Source: Lactarius indigo
Lineage: Eukaryota; Basidiomycota; Agaricomycetes; Russulales; Russulaceae
DNA length: 64,000 nt
NCBI GenBank assembly: GCA_025766275.1
Contig: JAFKAC010000029.1
Location: forward strand, 372,001-436,000
Direction: 5' to 3'
Positions 31,342 to 43,569 of the stretch are shown in pieces; the first letter of the stretch is position 1, and each line of letters begins with the position of its first letter. The notes below the pieces were generated by a model that was not told the origin of the DNA, ran no database searches, and saw only the letters and a list, made by a program, of their open reading frames with translations. The position numbers were made by a program, and so were the translations under genes.

Positions 31342-34300
31342 CTTATTTTTTTTTTGGTTTCCTGAATATGGTTTATGATATTCGGTGCTCCTCTGTAACC
31401 GTAATGTATCTTTCCCCGCTTTGACATTGATGGCTCCTGCAGATGGGTTGGATCGCTACATACCGTACGAATCGTGCCTTCCTGGCCCCATATTGTACAT
31501 GTACAAGTGTGTAATACCTGTGACAGAATACATTACACTTGTGGCCCTCAGTCGCGATCCGACGGGCTTGCTATTTGGTCTGCCAGTGCTGCTTTGTGTG
31601 CGTCGTTACAAAATTTATACCCACGGTACACTCGTTCACTTCTTCTATCGTGAACGCTTTCTCAAGGTCATTGCCTTTTGCTGCAAATGCCTTATCACTG
31701 CAAGTTTGTTGCTGTCTGATGCTGCGGGTCTAACCAGACCCACTTACTTTGAGACGACGAAAAGTTGTGTGGCCTCGGGTTCATATTCCTTTCAGTACAT
31801 TCGCCTTGTTCAGTCGTCTCCGTACTGAAATAAGCTCCAGTGCTCTTTACGAGGTTCTGGCCCGTAGGTGGTACGGTCTTCCCTCTTCTCAACTTTGCTC
31901 TCAGCTCTTTATTCAAAGGCATATAGCCATCCGACTTTACGGCCTCTTATGTCCTATCGCTGACGAGCTTTACTCGTCCTGAATGTATGCAGCGTGTTGG
32001 TTTGTCTGCACTCTTTTCGCGTGGTGTGCCTGTCGAGGACGGGAGCAACACTGCAACTCACAAGTGCTTCCTTTCGTTCAGCACCTACTCCGGAACTCTT
32101 CTCAGAAGCCTTCTCGACGACTTGGGGTTTATTCTCAAATCTCGCGCTTCCAAGTCTTATACGTCTCACCTTCTCACAGTTTTCCGGGTCTCATTTATCA
32201 GTACGCTGGTCTATCTTACCTGTCTGTTACTCTCTTCCTTTTCGGTGTCAGACTTATAGTATTTGCATGGGTGGACGTTATTCCAGCGCGCTTCCACCCC
32301 GTCGTTCCCTTCCACGATTACGCGTCTATCGGCCTATGTGATGGCCCTTCAGTCTGAGGTCATCACGGGTCTATAGAAAGCCGCTTGCCCGCCGCCGTGT
32401 GTACTGCGCAGAGAAATAAACAGGGAGGTAGCCTGCTAATACCCATTGCGCCGTCTTCGCGTCTGTGTCGGGGTAAAAGTGCAAGGTATGCTTATGTGTC
32501 ACCATTTACGCCGGTGAGGTGAATGGGGACTCTGGCGCACTTTGGAACGTCGCTCCTGAGCGCTCACTATCTAAGGATGTGATTGCCCTCGCGGCAGGTG
32601 CACCCATCGTCCACCTATTTTTTGTCGTGTTATACCTGTCCCTGGCGTTTGACCTTCGCGCGGTCCCCGAGGTTTACCGCGTTCCCAACTCATTTCTGTG
32701 CCTGACCAGCTAGCAGTATCAGCTGTCAATGTCCCGCGGAGCAAAACGGGGCTATAGCCAGAACAGGATGTGTTAAACATTCAAGAAGCCAGTAACTGGC
32801 CACAGAAACCTTTTGATGGCTGCGCGCTAAACTAGAGCCCCTCAATCCACCCGTACTTTAGCGCCATAGTAATTCACGGTACTGCATATAGTCTGGTGAG
32901 ACTCTCAGTTTGGTATTCAGAGCACATCTAACCTAGCTAGGAGAACGAAGCTACGACGTGCGTCCGCCGGCCTTTCGCATCTCAATTAAGGCGCCTCGCC
33001 TGCGTTTACGTGCAAAGTGTATGCGGCGCCCCGAATATGCGGATTATCTATTCACCATCAACACTAGTCCGAAAGGTTGTCTATTGGTGAGCTTTACCCA
33101 AACACCGTTCTAATGACGGTCGCTGCCGTGTTCGGCCGCCTGCTCTATTATTCTATTCATGCTTGTTCAATCATCCTGAAGAAGTCCATTTGCACCACTC
33201 TGATGCATGCTGCGTAAGGTTACGACAATACGCTCTCATCCGTTGCCAAGTCCTATGCCTGCATTTGTATACTCGTGATACCCCCAGTTGGCGTAATTAT
33301 ACAAGTGCCAGGCGGTGCAGCTTTTACACCCTTTCGCTGACCTATACAAACACTTTAGCTTTGATAGGCCCGAGCGACACCGTCAGGCCGCTGACACCAT
33401 CAGAAAAAAAACCACGACAAAAATACGTTTGAAGCTGTGAACCTACCCTAACACTTGAGTCGATCATATCTATGATCCGATCTTCTATCGTACCTCATTT
33501 CTGGGCCCGACCAGCCTCCCCCATGACAATTCTGATGAAGTTGTGGATCTAGCTTTGGAAGGAAGGATTGCAGGTCATAACAATTTCTTAGCACCCTCGA
33601 TGCGAAGGTGTGAGATGAGATTGGGGAGGTGGCGCTCTCTGCCGTTGCTGTGGCTTAGTTCGAAAGGACCGTTCAGCGCGGACTCTCGACGAGAAATAGC
33701 AAGGACGATCTCTTGTTACACCGACCCACTGACCCAACGCAATACATCGAAGATCTACAGCCCTGCGTAGCACATGCAAGCAAATCAGGTATGATGATAT
33801 TAACTAATCCCTGAAAGTGACTGGCGGAACGCATTCCGGATGTCTCATGTCTCTTGTTGGGAATGCAACTTGAGGGAATGCGCTAGCCTAGTCTCCCTCC
33901 CAGTGCCTCTTGGATGAAATGCTCCAGACCTGAACAGGCGTGGAAGAACCGATTCTCTGTCACTGGGTCATAAGATATTTACCCTCTTTCTAGGGATGTT
34001 CTCGCCTAAGTTTCAGTCCTGCTCTTTCAAGCTGATATGGTCCCTAGGACCTGAGATGTGCCTGCGCCGATTCGAAGTTGTGTAACGTGAAAACTATCGG
34101 CAATCAGGCGAGATACTTCTAATTGCACCAAATCCGACTGGAAAATTGCAGGGGCAACGGAGACAACTATCTGTCATTGTGCTGATGGAGCAGGGGGTGC
34201 CCTTTTCTTCCTTAACGCCACCATGTATTTTGTATTCTACAATGAGAGATGGTCGTAACGTGCCACAGGCTCCACGGTCATAAGGTTACCCGTCGATGCT

Positions 34301-34778
34301 GTCAAGACGGAGTTTGAGGGCGAATGACAAAAGAAGACACAGACTTCCCTAAGCTCGGCTGTGGACACTTGGAAGACTGATGCGGTTGTGAGCGTTCGTT
34401 CGGCACGGTTCGGGCATCCGTTACATCATGAGCATCAAAAGTCGTAGAATGCGCAAGTCTCCTGCGATCGGCTTCAAGTCGGCGATGGATGTGGAAGGAA
34501 GTGACCCCGACCTATGTACGCCAAGTGGCACCAAACGGGATCAAGCGGTCGACCGGAGGCTCTCCATTGGCGTCGGTTGTTTTTGTCTCCAGACATATCC
34601 GCCCAAGACGGGGGTGACAGATCTTTGGCTGTCGAGGAACAAGCAAGTAAGACCGCTGGCACTCGGCGCATCTAGATAACCTAGCTTCTACGTCTGCTAC
34701 TGTATATTCTACTGAGTACATGTAACGTTCAGTACTTTCAGTGATTGATCGGCATACGGGCTGTGGTCAGCCCAGACA
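31342..34778. other. 3.4-kb region without a recognisable gene
   Basis: The longest gene-free stretch in normal-composition DNA here. Open frames of 60-150 codons occur on both strands (for example plus 31385-31828), but none shows a domain, a plausible intron chain or a conserved motif. CpG content looks ordinary, so this is not the same as the right-hand repeat region. It may hold a non-coding RNA, a decayed gene or only spacer. Confidence 0.5.
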
Positions 34779-35910
34779 CTAGAGCTTCCCTAACCTCAAT
34801 TGCGCAGCGGACTCGTCCCTAGCAGCGTTGAGGGAGGGCATCCCCAACCGCACCAGTTCGACGACCGGACGATACAATTCGGTCTGCAAGGCGACATCGG
34901 TGACCTGTCAGCATCTGCGTGTATGGACTATTCTTAGAATGACCGCCGGACCTTAATCAATCCCCATACACCCTCACGTGCTTTGGGTGCTTTCTCTTGA
35001 GCGATCTCGTGAGCCCGTTTGAGTACACCGCTTGTACCCCCCGCGACGATCTCGTCGACGAGACCTGCGTCGCGCGCTTCCGGAGGGGAGAAACGATGTC
35101 CTTCAACCACAAATTTGTGGGTAGTGGTGGCGGAGATCTTGGCGCGCGCGAGGGCCGCGAACGAAACGGGCCAAGCTGCACCAAAGTCAACCTCGTTCAT
35201 GCACATCCACGCGTTGCGTTTGACGCCGTCCGTCATGACGCGATAGTCGAGGGCGAGCGAGAGCATGGCGCCAGCGGCAAAGCAGTGGCCGTTGATAGCG
35301 GCCACGGTCGGGACTGTGGATAGTGATTCCGTCAGCAGGCGCTAGGTGGCGGAAAACGGGGAATGTAAACCCACGGGGAAAAGTGAGCAGATAGAGGAAA
35401 AGTGGGTCAAAGGTTGCTGTAGGAGTGGTGTAAGTTAGTTTCAAATGGGACTTGTGAGGTCATGCGCAGCACGCACCGAGGAACCACGCAGGGTCGGCGG
35501 CAGCACTAGGGAAGTCAAGCCCTGTGCAGAGGGCTCAAGTCAATCCCCAGAGTCAGAACACCTCTGGCGTACCATTGCTGAAAAACTTCTCTTGATCGAG
35601 GCGACCGACGATGACAACGGCACCCTGCTCCAGCGTTCTTGTCTTTCCTAGCTTTTCCTTCCGCGCGCTCTTTTCGCCACGCACGTTCTATGGTCTCAAA
35701 TGCAGGTTTCAAAGCGTTGTTGATCAAAGTCTTCACCAAGCGGTTATCAGCGCCGTTATGTAGCTCAATTTGCCAGACAGTCGGAGAAGCTGTGAACGGC
35801 TTGGTTATTGACGTTCTACCAATTCCTGAGTTTGTCTACCCACGTCGTGTTAATGTCAGAAGAGGTGCTTGGGAGCCTTCGGGGAACCGGAGAATGAACG
35901 TTGTTGACAT
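34779..35910 (-). CDS. Enoyl-CoA hydratase/isomerase family protein, probably peroxisomal
   Basis: Crotonase-fold enzyme of fatty acid oxidation. The start MSTTFILRFPEGSQAPLL (35910) leads by an intron (the TAG at 35836-35838 lies inside it) to RPSPTVWQIELHNGADNRL. Then FETIERAWRKERAE, VVIVGRLDQEKFFSNGLDFPSAADP, NPLFLYLLTFP-type, PTVAAINGHCFAAGAMLSLALDYRVM (oxyanion-hole region) and MNEVDFGAAWPVSFAALARAKIS, VEGHRFSPPEARDAGLVDEI, ending AAQLRLGKL. The C-terminal GKL resembles a PTS1 peroxisomal signal. One frame break at 35622-35623 (GGG/GGT emitted as GGGT) separates KDKNAGAG from AVVIVG. Exact substrate is not predictable. Confidence 0.88.
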
Positions 35911-36244
35911 GTTGGATAATTCCTTGTGTGGTCCGCGAAAGGGCTGGGCACTAGAATTTGTCCCTTCGTCGTCGCTTTTAATTCCGCACACTCAGCCGAT
36001 TAGTAAATAGAAACACATGCCCCCTCGGCGTGCGGCAGATTGTTCAGCCGACTACAAAGATTCTATTCTTACGACGTGCTGAAGGAATCCCACCATGCAG
36101 TATATCGGAACGTTGAGTGGGGTAACGGCGTCACGGTGCTTTAATCCGAAGGAGAACCGGACACTGCCGACCGCGTACCGGTTATGTCCGGGACAACGAA
36201 CGAGGCCAAAGAAGAGACAGAACACGAAAACAACCACGAGGAGT

Positions 36245-36578
36245 ATGAGCGACGACAGAGCTGCAGAACTCAAAGGTACTTTTCTTCACCTCTTTTCGAG
36301 AGTCCACATTCACCCTTTCCTCAGCACGGATCGCTGCCCGCTGACGCACATGTGCGTGAATCTTGGGTTCGAGCCATGGAAGCCCGCATCGTCCGTGACC
36401 AGCTTCAGAGCTGCTATCGTGCTGAGGGTGTCAATCACTACGAAAGTTGTCGCGAGCTGTCGGAGAAGTACACCACACTTCTCAAGGAGAACCGAGTAGG
36501 TTTCTCGACTCTGCTTTGGGCGTAGAGTTTGACGACTGGCCAATTCAGGTGAAGGGCTATAAGCAGGTTGACGTCTAA
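36245..36578 (+). CDS. NADH:ubiquinone oxidoreductase 12-kDa-type (NDUFB10-like) subunit
   Basis: Small accessory subunit of mitochondrial complex I. Exon 1 (36245-36275) gives MSDDRAAELK; after an intron come ARIAAR, VRESWVRAMEARIVRDQLQS, CYRAEGVNHYESCRELSEKYTTLLKENR, and after a second intron VKGYKQVDV with the stop at 36576-36578. The paired Cys residues (C..EGVNHYESC) fit the family. A doubled base at 36341-36342 (CGC/CGT emitted as CGCT) makes a false TGA after KARIAAR. A longer uninterrupted frame from ATG 36185 avoids that stop but replaces the conserved start with unrelated sequence, so I prefer 36245. Confidence 0.85.
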
Positions 36579-36715
36579 CATCCACCGTTTAGACATACTA
36601 TCACCATATTACTGGTAGAATTCCGGTTGATTCCCATTCCGCATAGAATGCACTCGCATAAAATGATTTTCGAAAGCACCGTACGAGATATGTGGACTGG
36701 ACAAGCAAGTCTTTT

Positions 36716-37806
36716 TTACTTCCGGGGCCGATTGCCCTGGCGTTTTCCCTCTGCACCACTCGCCTCGGCCCCACTCAAGCCGCTTTGCTCGTCCCCTGAG
36801 CTGACCGCACCACCCGCCTTTCGGCTTTTGCCTTTCCGCAAATGATGTTCCGGGATCCATTCCTCTTGGTAGCCGCCAGCGGAAGTTGCGGTTGAAATAA
36901 CAGGTGCAGGAGTAATGACCTGTGGTTTCTTCTTCTGTTTGGGCTGAGGAGCGAAGGATAGGTATGTGACGTAACCAAGACCACCCAGAATGGCGAGAAC
37001 TATCGCATATGTACTCAGGCTAAGTATGCGGCTTTAGTGTTCATGTCGATATCAAAGAGGGCGTGTGACGTACAGTTTCAAGTCGAAGATAGAGAGCTCG
37101 GGTTCGACTACCGCAACGATTGAGTCGAAGGCAGACACCTTTTGCCTTTCAGCCATCAATAAGGTGCTCGAGCCAAACGCTGAGTTTGATATCGCCAGTC
37201 TTGAATCTAGGCGGCTGTCAATGTCAGAGGAAACCTATGAGATGAAAAAGGCCACCCACTCGCTATGAAAATTATACGGAAGTTGAATGCGCCCGGCGTC
37301 AGGTAAGTAGATGCCATATGTCAGATTATTAGCCTGAAGTATGAGAAAAAAAAGTGAGTATTTAGCTGAATATCACATCGACGTACACACCGCCCTGATG
37401 AATTTCTCCGTGGCGGGATCCAGAAATTCTCCGGCCACGGTAAGGAGAGTGACATTTTTCCCGGTCCTGTTTTCTATATTCAAGAGCAGTCTGTTGCTTT
37501 CCCCGTTTACCACATCTGTCGTCATGCCATTTCATAAGTAACATAGTGAGAGAAAGTAGTGCAGGGCAGGAAACTTACGGCCGAAGGGGTTGCTCTCTGG
37601 GAATGACGCAGTCACCTGCAAGCACAGGATCCTCGACAGGAAGATCAGGGAACTCTCCATCTTCCGGTACAGACGCTTCATGATAGTTTATAGTCAACAA
37701 AAGCGGGAAGGACAGGCACACTCGGGACGAACGTACAGACAACCTCGACCGCGAGCGCGGTACTTGCTAAAAGAGCGATGGCAGAGAGAAGAGACCGAAT
37801 GCGCAT
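36716..37806 (-). CDS. ER translocon-associated protein alpha-like (Irc22 family)
   Basis: Single-pass ER membrane protein related to TRAP-alpha/SSR1 and yeast Irc22. A cleavable signal peptide MRIRSLLSAIALLASTALA starts at 37806. The lumenal domain follows: EDGEFPDLPVE, VTASFPESNPFG, VVNGESNRLLLNIENRTGKN, VTLLTVAGEFLDPATEKF, GDIKLSVWLEHLIDG and VSAFDSIVAVVEPELSIFDLKL. The membrane span is STYAIVLAILGGLGYVTYLSF, then a basic cytosolic tail (KQKKK ... GNRPRK) ends at 36716. A doubled base at 37151-37152 (GGC/GGT emitted as GGCT) makes a false TGA after LIDG. Six or so exons, all GT-AG. Confidence 0.88.
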
Positions 37807-38035
37807 TATGTCCGAAGCTGAAATTTCCTAGATTGGACCCAGTCTAAATGCAAGTACGTTCAACGAAGAAGTAGTCTGGAATGGAAAGTGGTAGAGCACA
37901 ACTCGGCCACGTCGATTCTGGTCTGGTTTCGGTCACATGACCTCGCATCGAGCGCTACCAAAATAAAATATTTTCGAACCAGGCCTGGCTGATACACCCA
38001 AATGATCGTATGATACACTATAACATATAAACCCG

Positions 38036-39385
38036 TCAAGTTCCAGCCTTCCTCAGAAGCTCTTTAGCAACTTCGTCTGCGTCCGCAGTCTGGTCCGGGA
38101 TCCAAAAGGCCTATTTATTGTCAGATCAGCATAACAAAAGTATAAGTTGGCGACGAACCAGTTCAGCACCGGCAGTAGCCATCATTGCTAGGCGAGGATT
38201 AAATCGGACGCAACGTGCAGGACCTGGATGCCCATCCGTCTTCGCGAGGGGCTGAATGCGCATCGGTGCGAGCTTAAGATCCACGGGTCCTTCGCGCGAA
38301 GGTATATTCTGTACGTCCCACACACAGATCCGTCCGTCAAGACCGCCGCCAACAACGTATTTGCTGTCTGGAGTCCAAGAGACCTCCTCTCCAGAACATC
38401 CGCGCTGTGGCTCGATGCTAATTGGTGTGTCGAGCCTCCGGCGCTCGAGCCCAATGTGGCCCTCTAGTTTCGCGAGTACGTGGCCCTCAAATGCATCAAC
38501 AATGTAGTGTGCGTCACCCGAGCAGCCCACAAGGAGATACTTCCCCGAGCTCGAGAACCCCATCGATGTCATGTAAATAGCACGAGGTGGGAAGCTTACG
38601 CGCGCCAGTGTCGGATCCTCGAGTGTGATGGTGAGGAACGGAGCTTTGTCAAAGTTGGCATGGTCGTACATCAAAATACGCCCATAGTGGTTCACCGCAA
38701 CGGCAAAGACGACGCCTGTTGCGTCATACGCAACGAGTGACGGCGCGGGTAAGCTCAAAAGACCGCGACATTGGGGGGCTCGTAAGTCCCACAAGCGCAC
38801 ACTCTTGTCCATGGAGCCCGACATGAACCCATCGTCCACAGGTGACATTTCAAGCGAAATGACACGCTTGGGTATGACCCTTGAAGTACTGTAGATACTT
38901 GTTGTCATGCAGGGAGTGATAGCGGATGGTGTCGTCTTCTTTCGTCGACGCGTAGATGATAGGCAGTGTTTTTATGCGTGAACCGTGGGAGGTCTAACGC
39001 CATACTTCTTCGAATGAAGCGTTTTCGTAGGTCTAAAGGCTATTATCAGTTGGACCTTGAGCAGACAGAGTCTTAACCGACAACTTGCTTTCCGGTTTTG
39101 CAATTATATAGTCTGAATGTCTCGTCTTCTGCAGCAGTTATGAGCTGATCTCCTCTGTCGTCAAAAGAAAGGCCGGTGATGTGTCGAGGTGGGGTAAGAG
39201 GTGCGACTTCCTGGTGGCAACGAGGGAGCAGGCTCAACGGCGGCTTTGAATATTTTTGCAGGTTTCAATTTGGTCTGTGAAGCCCAAGTCAGTGTCGCCG
39301 CGTTATGGAGTATCTAGTGCATCACCATGAGCGCATTGGTAAGTGGCAGCGATGCTACCCCGTTTGTGGGATTGGGGGGCGCCAT
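38036..39385 (-). CDS. SWD2: WD40 protein Swd2 (WDR82), Set1/COMPASS and CPF subunit
   Basis: Seven-bladed WD40 protein that links histone H3K4 methylation (COMPASS) and 3'-end processing to Pol II. The start MAPPNPTNG at 39385 joins [10 protein letters not shown], then [151 protein letters not shown] and the end LLRKAGT. Four frame breaks lie in the first half: 39210 (CCA/CCG), 38995 (GTT/GTA), 38961 (GCC/GCT) and about 38872. The last is the only one with no synonymous reading. It begins 91 bp from RPB5. Confidence 0.92.
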
Positions 39386-39476
39386 ACTAGAACAGTGTCA
39401 CGGTGGGGGATCTCGCGATGGATGGACGCGTGCCACAGTGAGCGGAGTTACAAATCGTGCTCAACCTCTGTTCACC
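39386..39476. promoter_or_regulatory. 91-bp bidirectional promoter, SWD2 / RPB5
   Basis: Only 91 bp lie between the two start codons. The SWD2 first intron is just inside its coding region, so the leaders must be short or overlap. No TATA box is visible. Confidence 0.6.
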
Positions 39477-40393
39477 ATGTCGGACGGTGATGACTCTGCT
39501 GCTTTATGGAAAGTCAATCGCACGATACACGAGCTTGTCAAGGACAGGGTGCAGCAAATCATTCTCTGATCTTCATTCCAACGTCTGGCTGAAGGGGCCG
39601 ACTCGTAGGGCTATCAAGTTGCAGATGAAGAAATCAACATGTCCTTGGCAGATTTCAAAGCGCAATACGCAAACAACGGGGGCACCGTCGAGTGGGCGGC
39701 TCTAAAAACTATCCTCCCGACGCGTTGTTGACCAGTGTTCTCACGTTGCAGTCGGAATCAGCTCAATTTTTTCACTAATGCCCGCATGGACCCCTCAAAC
39801 CAAATATTCGTATTCTTTTCCGACGAAAAGAGCGTCGGGGTGAAAACCATGCGAAAGTCGGTGCATTTAGATGGACCCTGACGATTCCCTCTCACGCACC
39901 GCTTCTTCATCATTTTCAGGTTGCTCAATATTTTGGAGGAAAAGAACATAGCCAAGGGCATCATCATTTTCCCCGGTACTATGACTTCTTCGGCCAGAAA
40001 AGTCTGCTTTCCTCTGCGTTTTTGGTTCTTTCAACAATTGATATTCTAGCGGCACAGGTCATCTCGGCGATGCAGGCACGATTCAGGCTGGAAGAATTCG
40101 CCGAAGCAGACCTGCTGGTGAATATAACACATCACAAACTGGTACCAAGACATGAAGTCCTAGATCCGGAACAAAAGAAGCTCCTTTTGGAGCGATAGTG
40201 CGTGACAAATTCATATGATTCATTAAATCCAGCCTGACAACATCCCAGCCGCCTGAAGGAGACACAACTTCCTCGGATACAACTTGCAGATCCCATCGCT
40301 CGATACTATGGTTTGCGGCGTGGTCAGGTCGTAAAGATCACTCGTCCGAGCGAAACCAGTGGGCGCTATGCAAGTTACCGTATCTGTTTCTGA
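39477..40393 (+). CDS. RPB5: RNA polymerase I/II/III shared subunit RPB5 (RPABC1)
   Basis: Subunit common to the three nuclear RNA polymerases. The start [16 protein letters not shown] gives the eukaryotic N-terminal jaw domain ([75 protein letters not shown]). The archaeal-type C-terminal domain follows ([62 protein letters not shown]), ending at 40393. The length of about 215 residues matches the family. Five or so introns, frame intact. An upstream ATG at 39327 has no family match. Confidence 0.97.
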
Positions 40394-42368
40394 CGCATCA
40401 ATCAATAATAATGCCCTTATCACCACCTGTGCCCATCGGCGTTGTCTGAATGACCTAGCGCTGCCCCGTGTTTTTAGCGATAATATATTTTATTATTGGA
40501 CGCCCATGTACTCCCAGATCTAGGACCACCACTTCCCCTTGTGCCACAGGCTACTGCTGGTCTACTAGGTTCATACAGCTGTGAAGGCGCTGGATTTCAA
40601 AATTTCAAAGATGTTGAAACATGACACAGCGTTTTTGCTCTATTTTCGTCCTCACGGTCAATCGAAGGTCCGCTGGAGATGCGTCTACTTGGATGGAGTA
40701 CCTGCTTCTGGCAAACCGTTGTGGTTGATGGGGGTATTATCTCCGCGTAACTTGTATAGAACTCTTGGCTCTGAAACCTACTATGCACGCATTATCCCTA
40801 ACCCACCTGCTGTAGGTCCCTAGGTTTATTACTGTGGGGGCACCACCTACCTCGTCTAGCTCTCTTTGCGTCATTGCTGTGTACTAACTAGCTACAGAGA
40901 TGGTACGCTATCTGGTGAACGTTGTTCCGTCCTTCGAGTCATTTATGTCCGAGTGTACGTGTAAGTAGTCATATCGATACACCGGTGAACTGAGCGCCAG
41001 GGCAACGTTCCATGCTACTATCGAATTTGCGATTTGTATGGTTAGTCACTGTATTCGCGATTTTGGGAAATTTACGAGACGAATTGGTCATTGTTCTGTA
41101 ATTTCGTGTACGGGTGCAGTTGCAAGTGGACTTGACACTGCGGCTTTTTAGAAACTCGTCTTGGGTTTCTTTTTGATAAGGGTTTTGTTTTTCCTCTTGG
41201 GAAGTTGATGACTGAGCCCGTTGAACACAGGCGCACGTCTGTACAGATATATTCTTGTTACGAGAAATGGCATGCAGGGTCTTCTGCGACCCAGAACTTC
41301 CATTTTAGATCCCGAAGGCGACTTTTTACTCCACATGACATTGAGTAGCGGTTTGGACGGTCGTCTGCGACGGGTGGTCGTTGCGGCCATCGGCTCGGGG
41401 CCTACCAGCCGCCGCTCCGGATTTCACGTTTACGTGGCCCTCGTCCGCATCGACTATAGCTCAGGCACACGTGTTGGATTGGAAGATTTGGGTGAATTAC
41501 GATCGAGATTTGGGTGAGCTGTGCAAGTGAATATCCAACCTTGTGCTGTAGTGCGGCTCAAGCGAGTGAATTCCAATTCGTTCGGAGATGACATGATTCG
41601 GGTTGTGCCTCGGAGCGGAGACAGACACAGCCCCTGGAACACGTGATGTATGTGGCCAATGTGTTCGTATTACATAAGAAATGGATCGAGGAAGCCGATC
41701 ACGAATCTCATCGGGCGATGGGACCGGCCGAGATGATCAAACGTGGATATAGCGAGATACGCAACCACTCAGTTTGAAAAACACACATGATACATACATT
41801 CCACTCACTCGCTCACCGGCGTTAGTCGACTCAACCGGACCTAGATCAAGTTGTACTCGTCGGAGATGAGTCATAATTAGTGTCGACTCATCAGCGCCGT
41901 GAGCTCGGCACCAGCGGAAGTACGTTCCGTTGCTCGACTCAACGTTACAGCGAGCTGGTGATACACCGTCTGCATCTCCTTGTCAAACAAATCACCTGGA
42001 TAGGATGAACAATACCATCAAACATGATCCGCATACATTACTTGAGCGCTTGAACAGTCGTATGCGTGCCCTGGGAAACGCCACTACGACATACCTGGCA
42101 CCACTTGACACCAGCTTGTCGGATTGCTCGTGGAACGTATGACTGCGGATCGATTGTTGTGTTGCACACCGCCTTTTAGTCACTGGTGCGTTCCCAATTC
42201 CATCCAGAGTCCAGGTGGACTCTTGACTGTTCTTTGGGTTCAACAAGATCGGAAACTCCCCGGGTTGGGGGCCATGTTCACCGGACTCGTTACTTTGCTG
42301 GTGTCCTGCTCTATTGCCCATATGCGGCCTCCCTGTGATTAGCGTCTAATGCGATGCATTAACTCGTC
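40394..42368. other. 2-kb region upstream of the terpene synthase
   Basis: No gene recognised. Open frames such as plus 41221-41517 and 40581-40823 lack domains and good intron chains. The final part is the terpene synthase promoter. Confidence 0.5.
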
Positions 42369-42378
42369 TATATAAAAG
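42369..42378 (+). promoter_or_regulatory. TATA box of the terpene synthase
   Basis: TATATAAAAG lies 56 bp before the ATG at 42434, in the position expected for a short leader. It is one of only a few clear TATA boxes in the window and fits a regulated, non-housekeeping gene. Confidence 0.7.
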
Positions 42379-42433
42379 AGCCCACTCTTGCTCCCCTACT
42401 GAATCATCAACTACTCAATCCGCGATCTCAGAA

Positions 42434-43569
42434 ATGCAGTCTTCAGCCAATTCTTTTTACCTCCCCGACCTCCTAGTCCTCTCCAAACCTTTCACAGGGT
42501 CCACCAACCCCCACTATAGAAAGGCTGCAGCGGAGTCTCGTGCTTGGGTCAACAGCTACAATATATTCACGGACAGAAAACGCGCCTTTTTCATTCAGGG
42601 ATATAACGAGCTTCTTGTCTCCCACACTTATCCCCACGCCGGATATGAAGAATTTCGCACAATATGCGACTTTGTCAACTTGTTATTCGTCGTCGACGAG
42701 GTCAGCGACGACCAGAACGGCGCCGATGCACGCAAAACTGGAGAAGTCTACCTCAACGCCATGAAGTACCCAGGGTGGACTGATGGTTCTGCTTTGGCAA
42801 AGATGACTGGAGAGTAAGTCACCCCCTCCCCAAATGATCTTCGTTGATTCTAATTGCTACCTGCCAGGTTTCGTGCACGCCTCACTCGTACCTCGGGGCC
42901 TTACTCTTTCCGCCGTTTCCTAAAACACTGTCAGGATTACATCGAGTGCGTGGCACAAGAAGCTGAGTACCGGGAGCGTGGCGAAGTTTTAGACATGGAA
43001 TCGTTCAAGCACCTTCGACGCGAAAACAGCGCAATCCGACTTTGCTTCGGGCTCTTCGAATACAGCCTTGGGATCGACTTACCGGATGAGATTTTTGAAA
43101 ACCCTGTTTTCGAAAGTCTCTATTGGGCCGCCGCGGATATGGTTTGCTGGGCAAATGTGTGTCCATCTCGTTTCCATTGATCAACTCCATCCAACTAACA
43201 AACACATCGCAGGACGTTTACTCATACAACATGGAACAGGCGAAAGGCCACACTGGAAACAACATCGTCACTGTCCTCATGAAAGCCCATGGATGCAACC
43301 TGCAAACCGCAAGTGACATTATCGGCGCACACTATGCTGAACTCATGGAGCGCTATCTCGCGGACCGCGAGCGGTTACCATCGTTTGGCGTTGAGGTTGA
43401 TGCCGATGTGCGACTCTACGTGCGTGCCATGGAGAACTGGCCAATTGGAAATCTCGAATGGAGCTTCGAGACGAACCGATATTTCGGCCCTCTCCACGAC
43501 GAGATCAAGCGCACACGTCTCGTTGTGCTTACCCCACGACGAGACGATAGTGATACCGATTCAGACTGA
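42434..43569 (+). CDS. Class I sesquiterpene synthase
   Basis: Cyclises farnesyl diphosphate to a sesquiterpene. Three exons (42434-42813, 42868-43156, 43213-43569) give about 340 residues, normal for basidiomycete enzymes. The Mg2+-binding Asp-rich motif is DEVSD at residues 88-92, inside [17 protein letters not shown]. The NSE triad [13 protein letters not shown] is complete and is split by the second intron between N and [20 protein letters not shown] and the C-terminal RY pair (ETNRYFG) are also present. It ends with an acidic tail. No signal peptide, so cytosolic. The product cannot be predicted from sequence. The nearest gene downstream, 1.5 kb away, is mevalonate kinase, which feeds the same precursor pool. 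Frame intact. Confidence 0.95.

Noticed and set aside
31385..31828. 147-codon open frame after the MYST gene
   Set aside because: No domain, signal or conserved motif, and it lies in probable 3' untranslated sequence; likely chance.
35836..35838. In-frame TAG near the start of the hydratase, suggesting a pseudogene
   Set aside because: It lies inside a normal 56-nt GT-AG intron; splicing gives the conserved LTLTRPSPTVWQIELHNG.
36185..36525. Longer uninterrupted frame covering the complex I subunit
   Set aside because: It avoids the false stop only by translating the intron; the family start MSDDRAAELKARIAAR is then lost.
39210..39243. A 34-nt GC-AG intron in SWD2
   Set aside because: Too short and the donor GCCGCC is poor. 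Reading through as an 11-residue insertion, with one doubled base (CCA/CCG), explains the frame better.
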